This document shows, piece by piece, positions 46,904 to 55,624 of a DNA stretch of 64,000 nt; the stretch's first letter is position 1, and each line of letters opens with the position of its first letter. Origin of the DNA: Linanthus parryae (taxonomy: Eukaryota; Streptophyta; Magnoliopsida; Ericales; Polemoniaceae); assembly GCA_023055425.1 (NCBI GenBank), contig JALGPY010000007.1, positions 18,052,001 to 18,116,000 of the forward strand, given 5' to 3'. The notes beneath the pieces were generated by a model. The model searched no databases, was not told the origin of the DNA, and worked only from the letters and a program-made list of their open reading frames with translations. Both the position numbers and the translations under genes were made by a program.

Positions 46904-49516
46904 ATGTCTCAGGAGGATGATGTCAGCAACCGGTCGCCTTCCACCGAAACTCCCTCGGGAGACGAAGTCCGCCGTACTCCGACGACTCCCGGCGAGGCAC
47001 CAACTTTGGAGTCTTTGGATGCCACTGTCCAAAGTCAGGCAAAAGCTCTCAAGTCTCAATCTGCGCAGTTGGAGCGGATCTTGGCCGTTCTGGGCACCCT
47101 TGCGCCAAATCCTCCACCAGGTACCGCCACCCCTCAGGGAGGAGGAACCCCTACTGCTCCAGGATTGGGAGTATCGGCCACGCCTCCCAACCCTCATTTG
47201 CAAACTCCACCGTCAGCCGCGCAGCTGCCTTCGATCCAAGGATCAACAGCGCAAATGCTACCCCCTGCCGCTCACGCCTCTCAGCCCACGGCTTTGGCGT
47301 CTAACCCAACTTTGCAGTACACTCTGCCTCCACCGGCGACGATCTGGGGAAACGCGGGCAGTCAATACACTCCCAATCCTCCGACGGCATATGTGTCGCC
47401 ACCGCCTACGGCAGCCCCTCCGGCACCTACCGAGGGAAGCCTCCCAGAATGCATGACGTCCTTGCAGAAGCGCGTGGACTCCATCCTAGCTCATCAATCG
47501 CTCGCGGATACCATCATCCCGAAGCTAGACAACGATCCACCCATTCCACGAGAGATCTATCTCATGCCTAACCCGACAGGGTACAAGGTTCCCAAATGGG
47601 ACAAGTTCGAAGACGTCAATGGAAACGCTCATGAGCATGTCATGCGTTTCATCGATGTCATGGGTCCATACGGAGCCGATCCCAAACTGCTGATGCGAGA
47701 GTTCCCAAAGACTCTTGGGAATGTAGCATACAAATGGTACCGGACGTTGGAGCCCGGATCTGTGAAGACTTGGGACGACATGGTCCAGAAGTTCTACACC
47801 AAGTTCTTCCAGATGGAAGAGAAGGTGACGATGATCCATCTCTCACGGATGTATCAGAAACGCGAGGAAGATGGAATCACTTTCATCAAGAAATTCAGAG
47901 CGAAATCCTTGGAGTGCAAGGATCCCATGCTCGAAAGTCGGCTCGTAGAGATATGCCTGCAGTGCATGCGAGATGAGTACAAGAGCATGCTAATCAATTT
48001 GCAAACACCCACGTTTTCAAAGCTCATCGAGTGCACGATGAACATCGAGCCCATAGTCGAGAGACAGAGAAAGAAGAGCGCTCCAGAACGACCTGCGAGC
48101 GGCACCACCTACAAGATCGGCAGATTTGGCTACAAGCGGGGACGCGAAGCTGAGGTCAATACAGTTTCGCCCCAGAAGCAAGCGAAGATTACAAACTTCG
48201 ACGCACCACCTCTGCCATGCTCGGTGGAGGAAGCGAGCGATCTCTGCAGACAGTGGCGCAAGGACGGCGTCCTCCCACCGCTCGAGAAAACACCCTCCAA
48301 GGAGATGACGAGGGACCCTAAGTGGTGCGAATACCACGGTAAGGTCATGCACCCCACAGCCGAGTGCAAGAAGCTCAGATTCACGCTCGATCAGAAGATG
48401 AAGAGCGGCGAACTCATAGTCAGCGACCATCGGAAGGATGTGCGCAACAACCCGCTGCCTGCCCATACAGATTCGGGCTCAAAAGGCAAAGAGGTCGCCA
48501 TGATCTCGATAGTCGACTTGGAAGAAGTCGCAGAGGATGGTCTACCCATCGTTGCTGAAGTCCATGAAGATGAAGACTACAGCATGGACACGGAAGATGA
48601 GCGTGCCGACCGCATGAAAGGGTCGCACGGCTTCAACAGATTCTTCAACGAGATGAACTTCTCCGAAAAATGTCGAGTGGACATGACAAAAGCAATCTTA
48701 AGGGTAGCAGAGGACTACGAGGAGGACCTCGTGGTCTCCAACGGGAAAGTCGTCAGGGCGTCCCGTTCCACAGAAAAGATTATGACCTTTTCTGCCAGCG
48801 ACAAAAAGACAGATGCGAGCCACCAGAGGCCCCTGTACGTGACCGCCATCATCAACGGCGTCGAATTCAAGCGAGCATTCGTCGATGGAGGAGCAGCGGT
48901 CAATGTTGTTCCACTCCACACACTGAAGCTAGCAGGGATCCCCGAGCACAAGGTAGTCAAGCGTCCATCCCCGCTGGTGGGATTCGGAAGCGATTCCAGA
49001 ATGACGATCGGGTGGATCCGCCTGGGCGTTCAGATCGGCAAAATCAAGTGCTCGGCGAAGTTCTATGTTATAGACGCGAACACCACATACCACATGATCA
49101 TAGGTCGGGCCTGGATTCATCGCTTTGACGCAATCCCTTCAACGGCTCACCAAGTGATGAAAGCTATCTGTAACGACAGGATTGTCGAGATACCGGCCTC
49201 AACTAACCCGTTCAACTTGGACGAAGCGCATCTCAGCGAGGCGGTGTGGTTCACCGAGATGGCGGACGAGCAAACACCCGGACCATTCAACCCTACTCCT
49301 TTACCTCTCTGGGAGGACATCAAGGACCAGTCACCTGCAGGCGTGATGGTGACAAGGGGAGACACCGAAGAAAAGCCGCCTACCCACGAAGAGGCGCCGC
49401 GCATCGCATATCATCGCAAGAGTGTCTACACTCTGAAGAGGATCGCAAAACACGACCCCGAGGGCAAGGAAATAGAGAGCTTCTACGCCAACGGGAAGAA
49501 ATGCTATCGCATATGA
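46904..49516 (+). CDS. Tat-type Gag-protease
   Basis: An 870-codon ORF starting 42 bp after the LTR in a good context (AACCATGTC). Residues 1-200 are Pro/Ala/Thr-rich with a short helical stretch. The Ty3/gypsy gag domain spans about residues 225-385 (GYKVPKWDKFEDVNG, then TWDDMVQKFYTKFF). A Tat-type zinc-knuckle variant CEYHGK..HPTAEC follows near residue 475. The aspartic protease has FVDGGAAVNVVPL near residue 660 and IIGRAWIH further on. The ORF ends at a UGA (49514-49516). The same frame stays open beyond this stop into pol, so Gag-Pro and Pol would be joined by readthrough or splicing, or the stop is a mutation. Confidence 0.93.
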   Translation: MSQEDDVSNRSPSTETPSGDEVRRTPTTPGEAPTLESLDATVQSQAKALKSQSAQLERILAVLGTLAPNPPPGTATPQGGGTPTAPGLGVSATPPNPHLQTPPSAAQLPSIQGSTAQMLPPAAHASQPTALASNPTLQYTLPPPATIWGNAGSQYTPNPPTAYVSPPPTAAPPAPTEGSLPECMTSLQKRVDSILAHQSLADTIIPKLDNDPPIPREIYLMPNPTGYKVPKWDKFEDVNGNAHEHVMRFIDVMGPYGADPKLLMREFPKTLGNVAYKWYRTLEPGSVKTWDDMVQKFYTKFFQMEEKVTMIHLSRMYQKREEDGITFIKKFRAKSLECKDPMLESRLVEICLQCMRDEYKSMLINLQTPTFSKLIECTMNIEPIVERQRKKSAPERPASGTTYKIGRFGYKRGREAEVNTVSPQKQAKITNFDAPPLPCSVEEASDLCRQWRKDGVLPPLEKTPSKEMTRDPKWCEYHGKVMHPTAECKKLRFTLDQKMKSGELIVSDHRKDVRNNPLPAHTDSGSKGKEVAMISIVDLEEVAEDGLPIVAEVHEDEDYSMDTEDERADRMKGSHGFNRFFNEMNFSEKCRVDMTKAILRVAEDYEEDLVVSNGKVVRASRSTEKIMTFSASDKKTDASHQRPLYVTAIINGVEFKRAFVDGGAAVNVVPLHTLKLAGIPEHKVVKRPSPLVGFGSDSRMTIGWIRLGVQIGKIKCSAKFYVIDANTTYHMIIGRAWIHRFDAIPSTAHQVMKAICNDRIVEIPASTNPFNLDEAHLSEAVWFTEMADEQTPGPFNPTPLPLWEDIKDQSPAGVMVTRGDTEEKPPTHEEAPRIAYHRKSVYTLKRIAKHDPEGKEIESFYANGKKCYRI

Positions 49517-49648
49517 AGGTGCGCGGGGACGTCCTCACACGGGCATGGGGATGTCCCTGGGCAAATCAACCAAATCGAGCAAGTTGCGCTGACAGAAGAG
49601 CCAACACAGTGCACTCTAGACGAAAAACTCAAAGAAGCGCCCGAATGC

Positions 49649-52600
49649 ATGGAAGACAGGCCAAGACCACAAAAGCAAGAGCTTAAGGAAGTGTTCCTCA
49701 GCCCGAACGAGGAAAAGAAAAGACCAGTCTTCCTGAGTGCGGACCTCACAAGCGAAGAGGAACAAGGACTGCTGCAGCTCCTAACTGAATACAAGGACGT
49801 GTTCGCATGGGAATACGACGAGATGCCGGGTCTGGACACGAGCATCACCATGCATCGTTTAGACATCATCCCAGGGTCTAAACCGGTCAAGCAAAGCACC
49901 AGAAGCTTTAGACCAGAGCTCAACGTGAAGATCAAACAGGAGATTGTCAAACTCCTAGATGCCAAGTTCATAGAGCCAAATCACCATCCCACATGGTTAG
50001 CCAACATCGTGCCAGTGGTAAAGAAGAACGGACAGCTCCGCATTTGCGTGGACTTCCGAGACCTCAATCGCTTCTGTCCCAAGGACGATTTCCCACTGCC
50101 TAACATCGATTTGCTCATCGATTCGACGGCAGGCCATCGCATGTTCAGTTTCATGGACGGCTTCAGCGGGTACAATCAAATCAAGATGGATCCCGAAGAT
50201 GCAAGGAAAACTGCATTCATCACTCCCGTGGGGGTATTCAACTATACGGTAATGCCATTCGGTCTTAAGAATGCAGGCGCAACCTATCAGCGGGCCATGA
50301 TGGCCCTATTCCACGACATGATGCACAAAGAAGTGGAATTCTATGTGGATGACCTGGTAGTCAAATCCAGGCACGAAGCAGATCACCTTGCAGACTTGCG
50401 AAAGGTATTCAACAGATGCAGGAGCTTTCAGCTGAAAATGAACCCCATGAAATGCGCATTCGGCGTAACCTCGGGGAAGTTTTTGGGGTGCGTGGTCCAT
50501 CGCCAAGGGATCGAGCCTGACCCTGCGAAAGTGTCAGCCATCACCAGCATGACGCCACCTCACAACCAAAGTGCCTTGAAAACATTCTTGGGAAAATTGT
50601 CATATCTGCGGAGATTCATCCCAGCAATTGCCGAGATCACGTGCTGCTTCAGCACCCTCCTCAAGAAAGACGCCGCGTACAACTGGGCTCCTGATCACGA
50701 GGCCGCATTCGAAAAGCTAAAGGAGCTACTCACATCCCCAAAAATAATGATCGCGCCTCAACTGGGATCACCGCTGCTGCTATATCTTACATCAACAAGG
50801 AGATCTATAGGAGCACTCTTGGCTCAGGTGTATGAGGGCCAAGAGAGGCCTATTTATTACATCTCTCGCATCGTGCAGCCTGCTGAATCAAGGTACACAG
50901 ACATCGAACGTCATTGCCTTGCCTTATTCTTTGTGATAGAGAAGTTGAGACACTATTTTGCATCGCACAAAGTAGTGGTGGTCACCAAAAGCGACCCCAT
51001 AAGATACTTGCTAACTCACACTACTCCGGGCGGGAGATTGGCGAAATGGTACATGACCATCTCTCAATACGATATCACATGCGTGAAACCAAGAGCGATC
51101 AAGTCGCAGGCGGTAGCAGATCTGTTGGCACAGTTCCCCGACAACAGTTACGAACCTGTGATCGAGGAAGAGCTCGAAGGCCCTGAAATCTACGCGATTG
51201 ACGTGCCCTATTGGACCCTCCACTTCGACGGTTCGTCAACCAGAAAAGGGGGAGGCATTGGAATAGTCTTGACAAAGCCGGACGGGGAAGTCATACAGAT
51301 GTCCACAAAACTCAATTTCGCAGTCACAAACAACGAGGCGGAATACGAGGCTCTGATCGCAGGGCTCCGTGCGGCGAAAGCCTTGGAAGTGAGCAACTTA
51401 ACAGTCATGGGAGATTCCAAGCTGATTGTTAAGCAGGCCTCGGGCGAATATGGTTTAAAGGAGATCAATCTCCTACCATACCGCACCCTAGTGCAAAAGC
51501 TGATGCAGCAATTCTGCGACGTGAAATACGAGCACAAACCCCGAGCGGACAACAGGCATGCAGACGCCTTAGCAACTCTGGGATCTAAGGTCAGCATAGA
51601 CAAATGCCCCGCAAGGATTTCCATCGAAGTGCGAACATCGTCGGCATTAACAGAAGATGCGTGCGACGACGAACACATGGATGACGCAGACTGGCGAAAA
51701 GCAATCCTGCAAGCTATTGCGAAAGGCACCAGTAGCGAAAGCTGGGTACTCACGAAAGGATACTGCATCCATGACAACACCCTTTACTACAAGGGTCCTG
51801 GAGGAATACTCATGCGTTGCGTCTCCGAGCAAGAGGGACAACAGCTGTTAGAAAAGATTCACCAACACGCTTGCGGAGAAAGCGAGGTGTCAATCTACAG
51901 GAAAGCTCAAAGATATGGCATTCATTGGCCAGGCATGTCAACAGCTGCAGCCCTGATACAAGGGAAGTGCGAGAGTTGCGCACTAATCAAAGATTCTCTA
52001 CTTGTCGCTCTAATCGACGACGACACAGACTGGAGAAAGCCATTGTTTGAATTCCTCACCAAGGGCACCGTGCCCGAACCGAGAAAAGAGGCAGACAAAT
52101 TGAAGAGGAAAGCTTCTCGATATGTGGTTCAAGAAAATCTGCTTTGGCGAAAAGGTCACGAAGGCAACTTGCTGCGATGCCTAGACGATAGGGAAGCACA
52201 AGAAGTCATGGACCTCTCCCACCAGGTGGAACACCAGGGAGGTGCGAAATTATGCAGACAGCTTCTCTCAATTGGATACTTCTGGCCCACGATGGAAGTC
52301 GATTGCCGCACCAAGGTGCGACGCTGCCAAGAATGTCAATTCAAAAGGAACCTAGTGCACGCTCCCGCCGTGGACCTACATGCACTAGGAACGCCATGGC
52401 CATTTCACACATGGGCTTTGGACTTCATTGGCCCCATCCGACCAACGTCACATGGGAACCATTTCATTCTCACCGCAACTGAGCTGTTCACCAAATGGGT
52501 GGAAGCAATACCACTGAAGACGGCAAACGCGCTGGCTGTGGTCAACTTCATCCAGGAAAACATCGTATGCAGGTTCGGAATTCCGAATACTATTCTTTCA

Positions 52601-53254
52601 GATAACGGTACTCCTTTTGTTAATCGTCAGGTAGCTACAAAACTTGCGGAGTACAATATCAGGCAGATATGCTCTACCCCCTATTATCCAAAGGGAAACG
52701 GGCAAGCCGAGGCGACCAACAAAACGCTGCTGAGAATTCTGAGCAAGATGGTCGCAGATGACCACAAGAAGTGGGCCGACTCTCTTAGCATAGCTCTGTG
52801 GGCCTACAGAACTTCTCCAAGGACACCCACAGGGACCTCTCCATTTCTACTATGTTATGGGGCCGAAGCGGTGGTACCTGCGGAGGTCAGAGTCAATTCG
52901 GCAAGGCTGGCCTTCCATGCGCTCTATGAAAACAAACGCGATCATGATTTAGTCTTGCTGGAAGAAAAGCGAGAACAAGCCAAAAGGACTAACAAGCGGT
53001 ATCAAGAAAGAATCGCTCGCGCCTACAACAAGACAGTCCAGCGACGGGATTTCGCAGTTGGCGACCTGGTCTTGCGCGCATCTGATCACTGCTTGCGAGA
53101 GGCAACCCACCCAAAGTTCGCAGCTAATTGGGAGGGACCCTTCGAAGTCACAGAAGTCTTCGATAGCGGCTACTGCAGCATACGAAGGTTGCACGGCACA
53201 ACCTCAACTCCAAGCTCAGTCAACATGCGCTGGATCAAGAAGTACTATCCCTGA
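49649..53254 (+). CDS. Tat-type polymerase: RT, two RNase H regions, integrase
   Basis: A 1201-codon ORF, in frame with gag-protease and open back to its UGA at 49516; the Met at 49649 is merely the first one. RT: LRICVDFRDLNRF (about 128), FMDGFSGYNQI, MPFGLKNAGATYQ, YVDD (about 231). The first RNase H region has lost its usual DAS motif (YLTSTRRSIGALLAQ). A second RNase H with acidic residues in FDGSS (about 525), NNEAEYEAL, MGDSKL and DNRHADALA (about 632) is the extra domain typical of Tat. The integrase zinc-binding segment occurs twice, at about 51680-51995 and 52018-52360. The first copy keeps C-x2-C (CESC) but seems to lack one His; the second has HQVEH and CQEC. Core acids are D in LDFIGP, D in LSDNGTPF and E in GNGQAEATN. 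The C-terminus has a GPF-type module. Confidence 0.94.
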   Translation: MEDRPRPQKQELKEVFLSPNEEKKRPVFLSADLTSEEEQGLLQLLTEYKDVFAWEYDEMPGLDTSITMHRLDIIPGSKPVKQSTRSFRPELNVKIKQEIVKLLDAKFIEPNHHPTWLANIVPVVKKNGQLRICVDFRDLNRFCPKDDFPLPNIDLLIDSTAGHRMFSFMDGFSGYNQIKMDPEDARKTAFITPVGVFNYTVMPFGLKNAGATYQRAMMALFHDMMHKEVEFYVDDLVVKSRHEADHLADLRKVFNRCRSFQLKMNPMKCAFGVTSGKFLGCVVHRQGIEPDPAKVSAITSMTPPHNQSALKTFLGKLSYLRRFIPAIAEITCCFSTLLKKDAAYNWAPDHEAAFEKLKELLTSPKIMIAPQLGSPLLLYLTSTRRSIGALLAQVYEGQERPIYYISRIVQPAESRYTDIERHCLALFFVIEKLRHYFASHKVVVVTKSDPIRYLLTHTTPGGRLAKWYMTISQYDITCVKPRAIKSQAVADLLAQFPDNSYEPVIEEELEGPEIYAIDVPYWTLHFDGSSTRKGGGIGIVLTKPDGEVIQMSTKLNFAVTNNEAEYEALIAGLRAAKALEVSNLTVMGDSKLIVKQASGEYGLKEINLLPYRTLVQKLMQQFCDVKYEHKPRADNRHADALATLGSKVSIDKCPARISIEVRTSSALTEDACDDEHMDDADWRKAILQAIAKGTSSESWVLTKGYCIHDNTLYYKGPGGILMRCVSEQEGQQLLEKIHQHACGESEVSIYRKAQRYGIHWPGMSTAAALIQGKCESCALIKDSLLVALIDDDTDWRKPLFEFLTKGTVPEPRKEADKLKRKASRYVVQENLLWRKGHEGNLLRCLDDREAQEVMDLSHQVEHQGGAKLCRQLLSIGYFWPTMEVDCRTKVRRCQECQFKRNLVHAPAVDLHALGTPWPFHTWALDFIGPIRPTSHGNHFILTATELFTKWVEAIPLKTANALAVVNFIQENIVCRFGIPNTILSDNGTPFVNRQVATKLAEYNIRQICSTPYYPKGNGQAEATNKTLLRILSKMVADDHKKWADSLSIALWAYRTSPRTPTGTSPFLLCYGAEAVVPAEVRVNSARLAFHALYENKRDHDLVLLEEKREQAKRTNKRYQERIARAYNKTVQRRDFAVGDLVLRASDHCLREATHPKFAANWEGPFEVTEVFDSGYCSIRRLHGTTSTPSSVNMRWIKKYYP

Positions 53255-53490
53255 CTTCTCTTGTTTCATACGTTTTATGATAACGTTGCTTAATGTCTCA
53301 TGTGGCTACGATATTCGCAATCTCCTCTCCCATATGAGAGGATTGTAATCCTATCTCTCCCATATGAGAATGTCATAATAAAAGAATTCTCCCAAATGAG
53401 AAGTTCACATTTATCAGTTTTTTATATTGATTATCTAATTTGTTACAACTGTTAACACTGATTTATGCGCCTCAATAGTAACAAATGTAA
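53255..53490 (+). other. Spacer after pol with three CTCCCATATGAG-type inverted repeats
   Basis: No gene. Three short imperfect palindromes occur near 53323-53340, 53355-53370 and 53386-53402 (forms of TCTCCCATATGAGA). Each could fold as a small hairpin. Confidence 0.6.
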
Positions 53491-54920
53491 ACACGATCTT
53501 AAGTGATCATCAAAGCCTATCCTTTACGATAGCGAATGCGATCTTAAATGATCATCAAAGCCTATCTCTTACGATAGCGAACGCGATCTTAAATGATCAT
53601 CAAAGCCTATCCCTTACGATAGCGAACGCGATCTTAACTGATCATCAAAGCCTATCTCTTACGATAGCAAACGCGATCTTAAACGATCATTCAAAGCCTA
53701 TCTCTTACGATAGCGAACGCGATCTTAATTGATCATCAAAGCCTATCTCATATGATAGCAAACGCGATCTCAATCGATCATCTACAGCCCATCTCCTACG
53801 ATGGCAGCCACTACAAATGTGATCTTAATCGATCATTAAAGCCTATCTCTTACGATAGCAATTACACGCAAATGCGATCTTAAGTGATCATCTAAAGCCC
53901 ATCTCCTACGATGGCAGCCACTACAAATGTGATCTTAATCGATCAATTAAAGCCTATCTCTTACGATAGCAACTAAATACAAATGCGATCTTAAGTGATC
54001 ACCTAAAGCCCATCTCCTACGATGGCAGCCACTACAAATGTGATCTTAATCGATCATTAAAGCCTATCTCTTACGATAGCAGTTACCCGCGAGCGCGATC
54101 TTAAGTGATCATCTAAAGCCCATCTCCTACGATGGCAGCCACTACAAATGTGATCTTAAGTGATCATTGAAGCCTATCTCTTACGGTAGCAATCAAATGC
54201 AAATGCGATCTTAAGTGATCATCTAAAGCCTATCTCCCATGGTAGCAATCAAATGCAAATGCGATCTTAAGTGATCGTTAAAGCCTATCTCTTGCGATAG
54301 CAGCCAAATGCAAATGCGATCTTAAGCGATCATTAAAGCCTATCTCTTACGATAGCAGCCATACGCAAATGCGATCTTAAGTGATCATCTAAAGCCTATC
54401 TCTCACGGTAGCAATCAAATACAAATACGATCTTAAAGTGATCATTAAAGCCTATCTCTTGCGATAGCACCCAAACGAAAACACGATCTTACATGATCAT
54501 CCAAAGTCTATCTCTTGCGATAGCAGCGAAATACAAAAACGATCTCAATCGATCATCTAACGCCTATCTCTTGAGATAGCGGGCCATACAGATGCGATCT
54601 TATAATGATCTTCTCAAGCCTATCTGTTACGATAGCAATTTTGGTTAATTATCCAAACCCGTCTTATATGATGGCAACACGAGTGCAGAGTTATCTTATT
54701 AGATCTTCTAAAGATCTGTCTGCTGTGATAGCAGTTTATGCGAGAAACGATCTCAAACAAAGCCTATCTTCTATGATAGCAATTTGCACAGCTCAACGAT
54801 CTTGATTGATCTCTGGAAAATTATCTGGAACGATAACAACGTTGTGAACGTGATCTCATACGATTTACAACGACCAACTACAAGCCCATCCGTCAAGATG
54901 GCACAGCTGCGAAATAACGA
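53490..54920 (+). repeat. Satellite-like tandem repeat region in the Tat 3' part
   Basis: About 22 clear units plus degenerate ones at the right end. The first six units are about 45 bp and later ones about 53-57 bp. Between about 53765 and 54180 two unit types alternate, giving a roughly 110-bp higher-order repeat. Each unit contains two half-units built on ATC-N6-GAT: GATC-N6-GATC and CTATC-N6-GATAG. The second varies in paired fashion to CCATC/GATGG and TTATC/GATAA. Variable 3' regions of Tat elements are known as sources of plant satellite repeats. No coding potential is seen. Confidence 0.92.
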
Positions 54921-55148
54921 TCTCGAATGATCTAGCGAAATATCTGTAAATTGACATCGCATATGTGAAATCATTACATGTCATTATGCAAGGCAAAACA
55001 AGCCGAAACGCATGCGAAATTGTATTTTGTTGCAAAGAACAACTGATACAAATACTATTTATCATTATGAGCAATATCACATTAATGTTTCAAAACATTA
55101 CATTAATGTCTCAATCATTTTCCTGTTTTCTTTTCAAAATTCGAAAAG
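54921..55148. other. AT-rich spacer between the repeat region and the antisense gene
   Basis: No gene seen. It would contain the 3' UTR and polyadenylation signal of the antisense gene; the minus strand is AT-rich but I cannot fix a single signal. Confidence 0.5.
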
Positions 55149-55624
55149 TCAAAACAAATTTTTGACTAAGGAGTCCTGGGGTGCGAACTGCTCGCTCAGC
55201 TTCTCCACTTGTTTCACTTCTTGCTTCAGTTGCTCGCACTTGGCATTCATTTCCTGATACAGCTTTACAGCTTCATCAACCTTTTGCTTTTGCTGCTCCA
55301 CCTTCTGCATCTCAGCTGCGAGATTCTGGTGACCGAGATTCAAAGTTACAGCTGCGCGAATCAGTGTAACTCTGTCCTTGAGAAACTTAAAGCCAAGTCT
55401 ACCTTGGACTTTGAGCACGAGATTTTGGCACATGCCACACAGCAATTCAGCACTCTGGGCCGAAATGGTCGCAGGTGTAGCCGCACACAGCTGCTCTAGT
55501 ATCCAGATGGCTTCAGTAAGGAATAGCCTCCTGTCAAAAGGACTGATCTCCAGACACCTCACAAACGATCGGGGGTATCTGAGGCGCATTCGAACCACCC
55601 AGTCTACATCGGTTTGCTTCAAGC
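55149..55624 (-). CDS. Antisense gene exon 5 with coiled-coil-like end
   Basis: 476 nt ending at TGA (55149-55151). The acceptor is a T-rich tract ending GATGTCTCAG before 55624, the only nearby AG that keeps the phase-1 frame open. The C-terminal third (AEMQKVEQQKQKVDEAVKLY and on) has a heptad-like pattern suggesting a coiled coil. Confidence 0.72.

Noticed and set aside
53490..54920. CRISPR-like array
   Set aside because: Units are near-contiguous with no unique spacers, the context is a plant retrotransposon, and both halves of the unit repeat.
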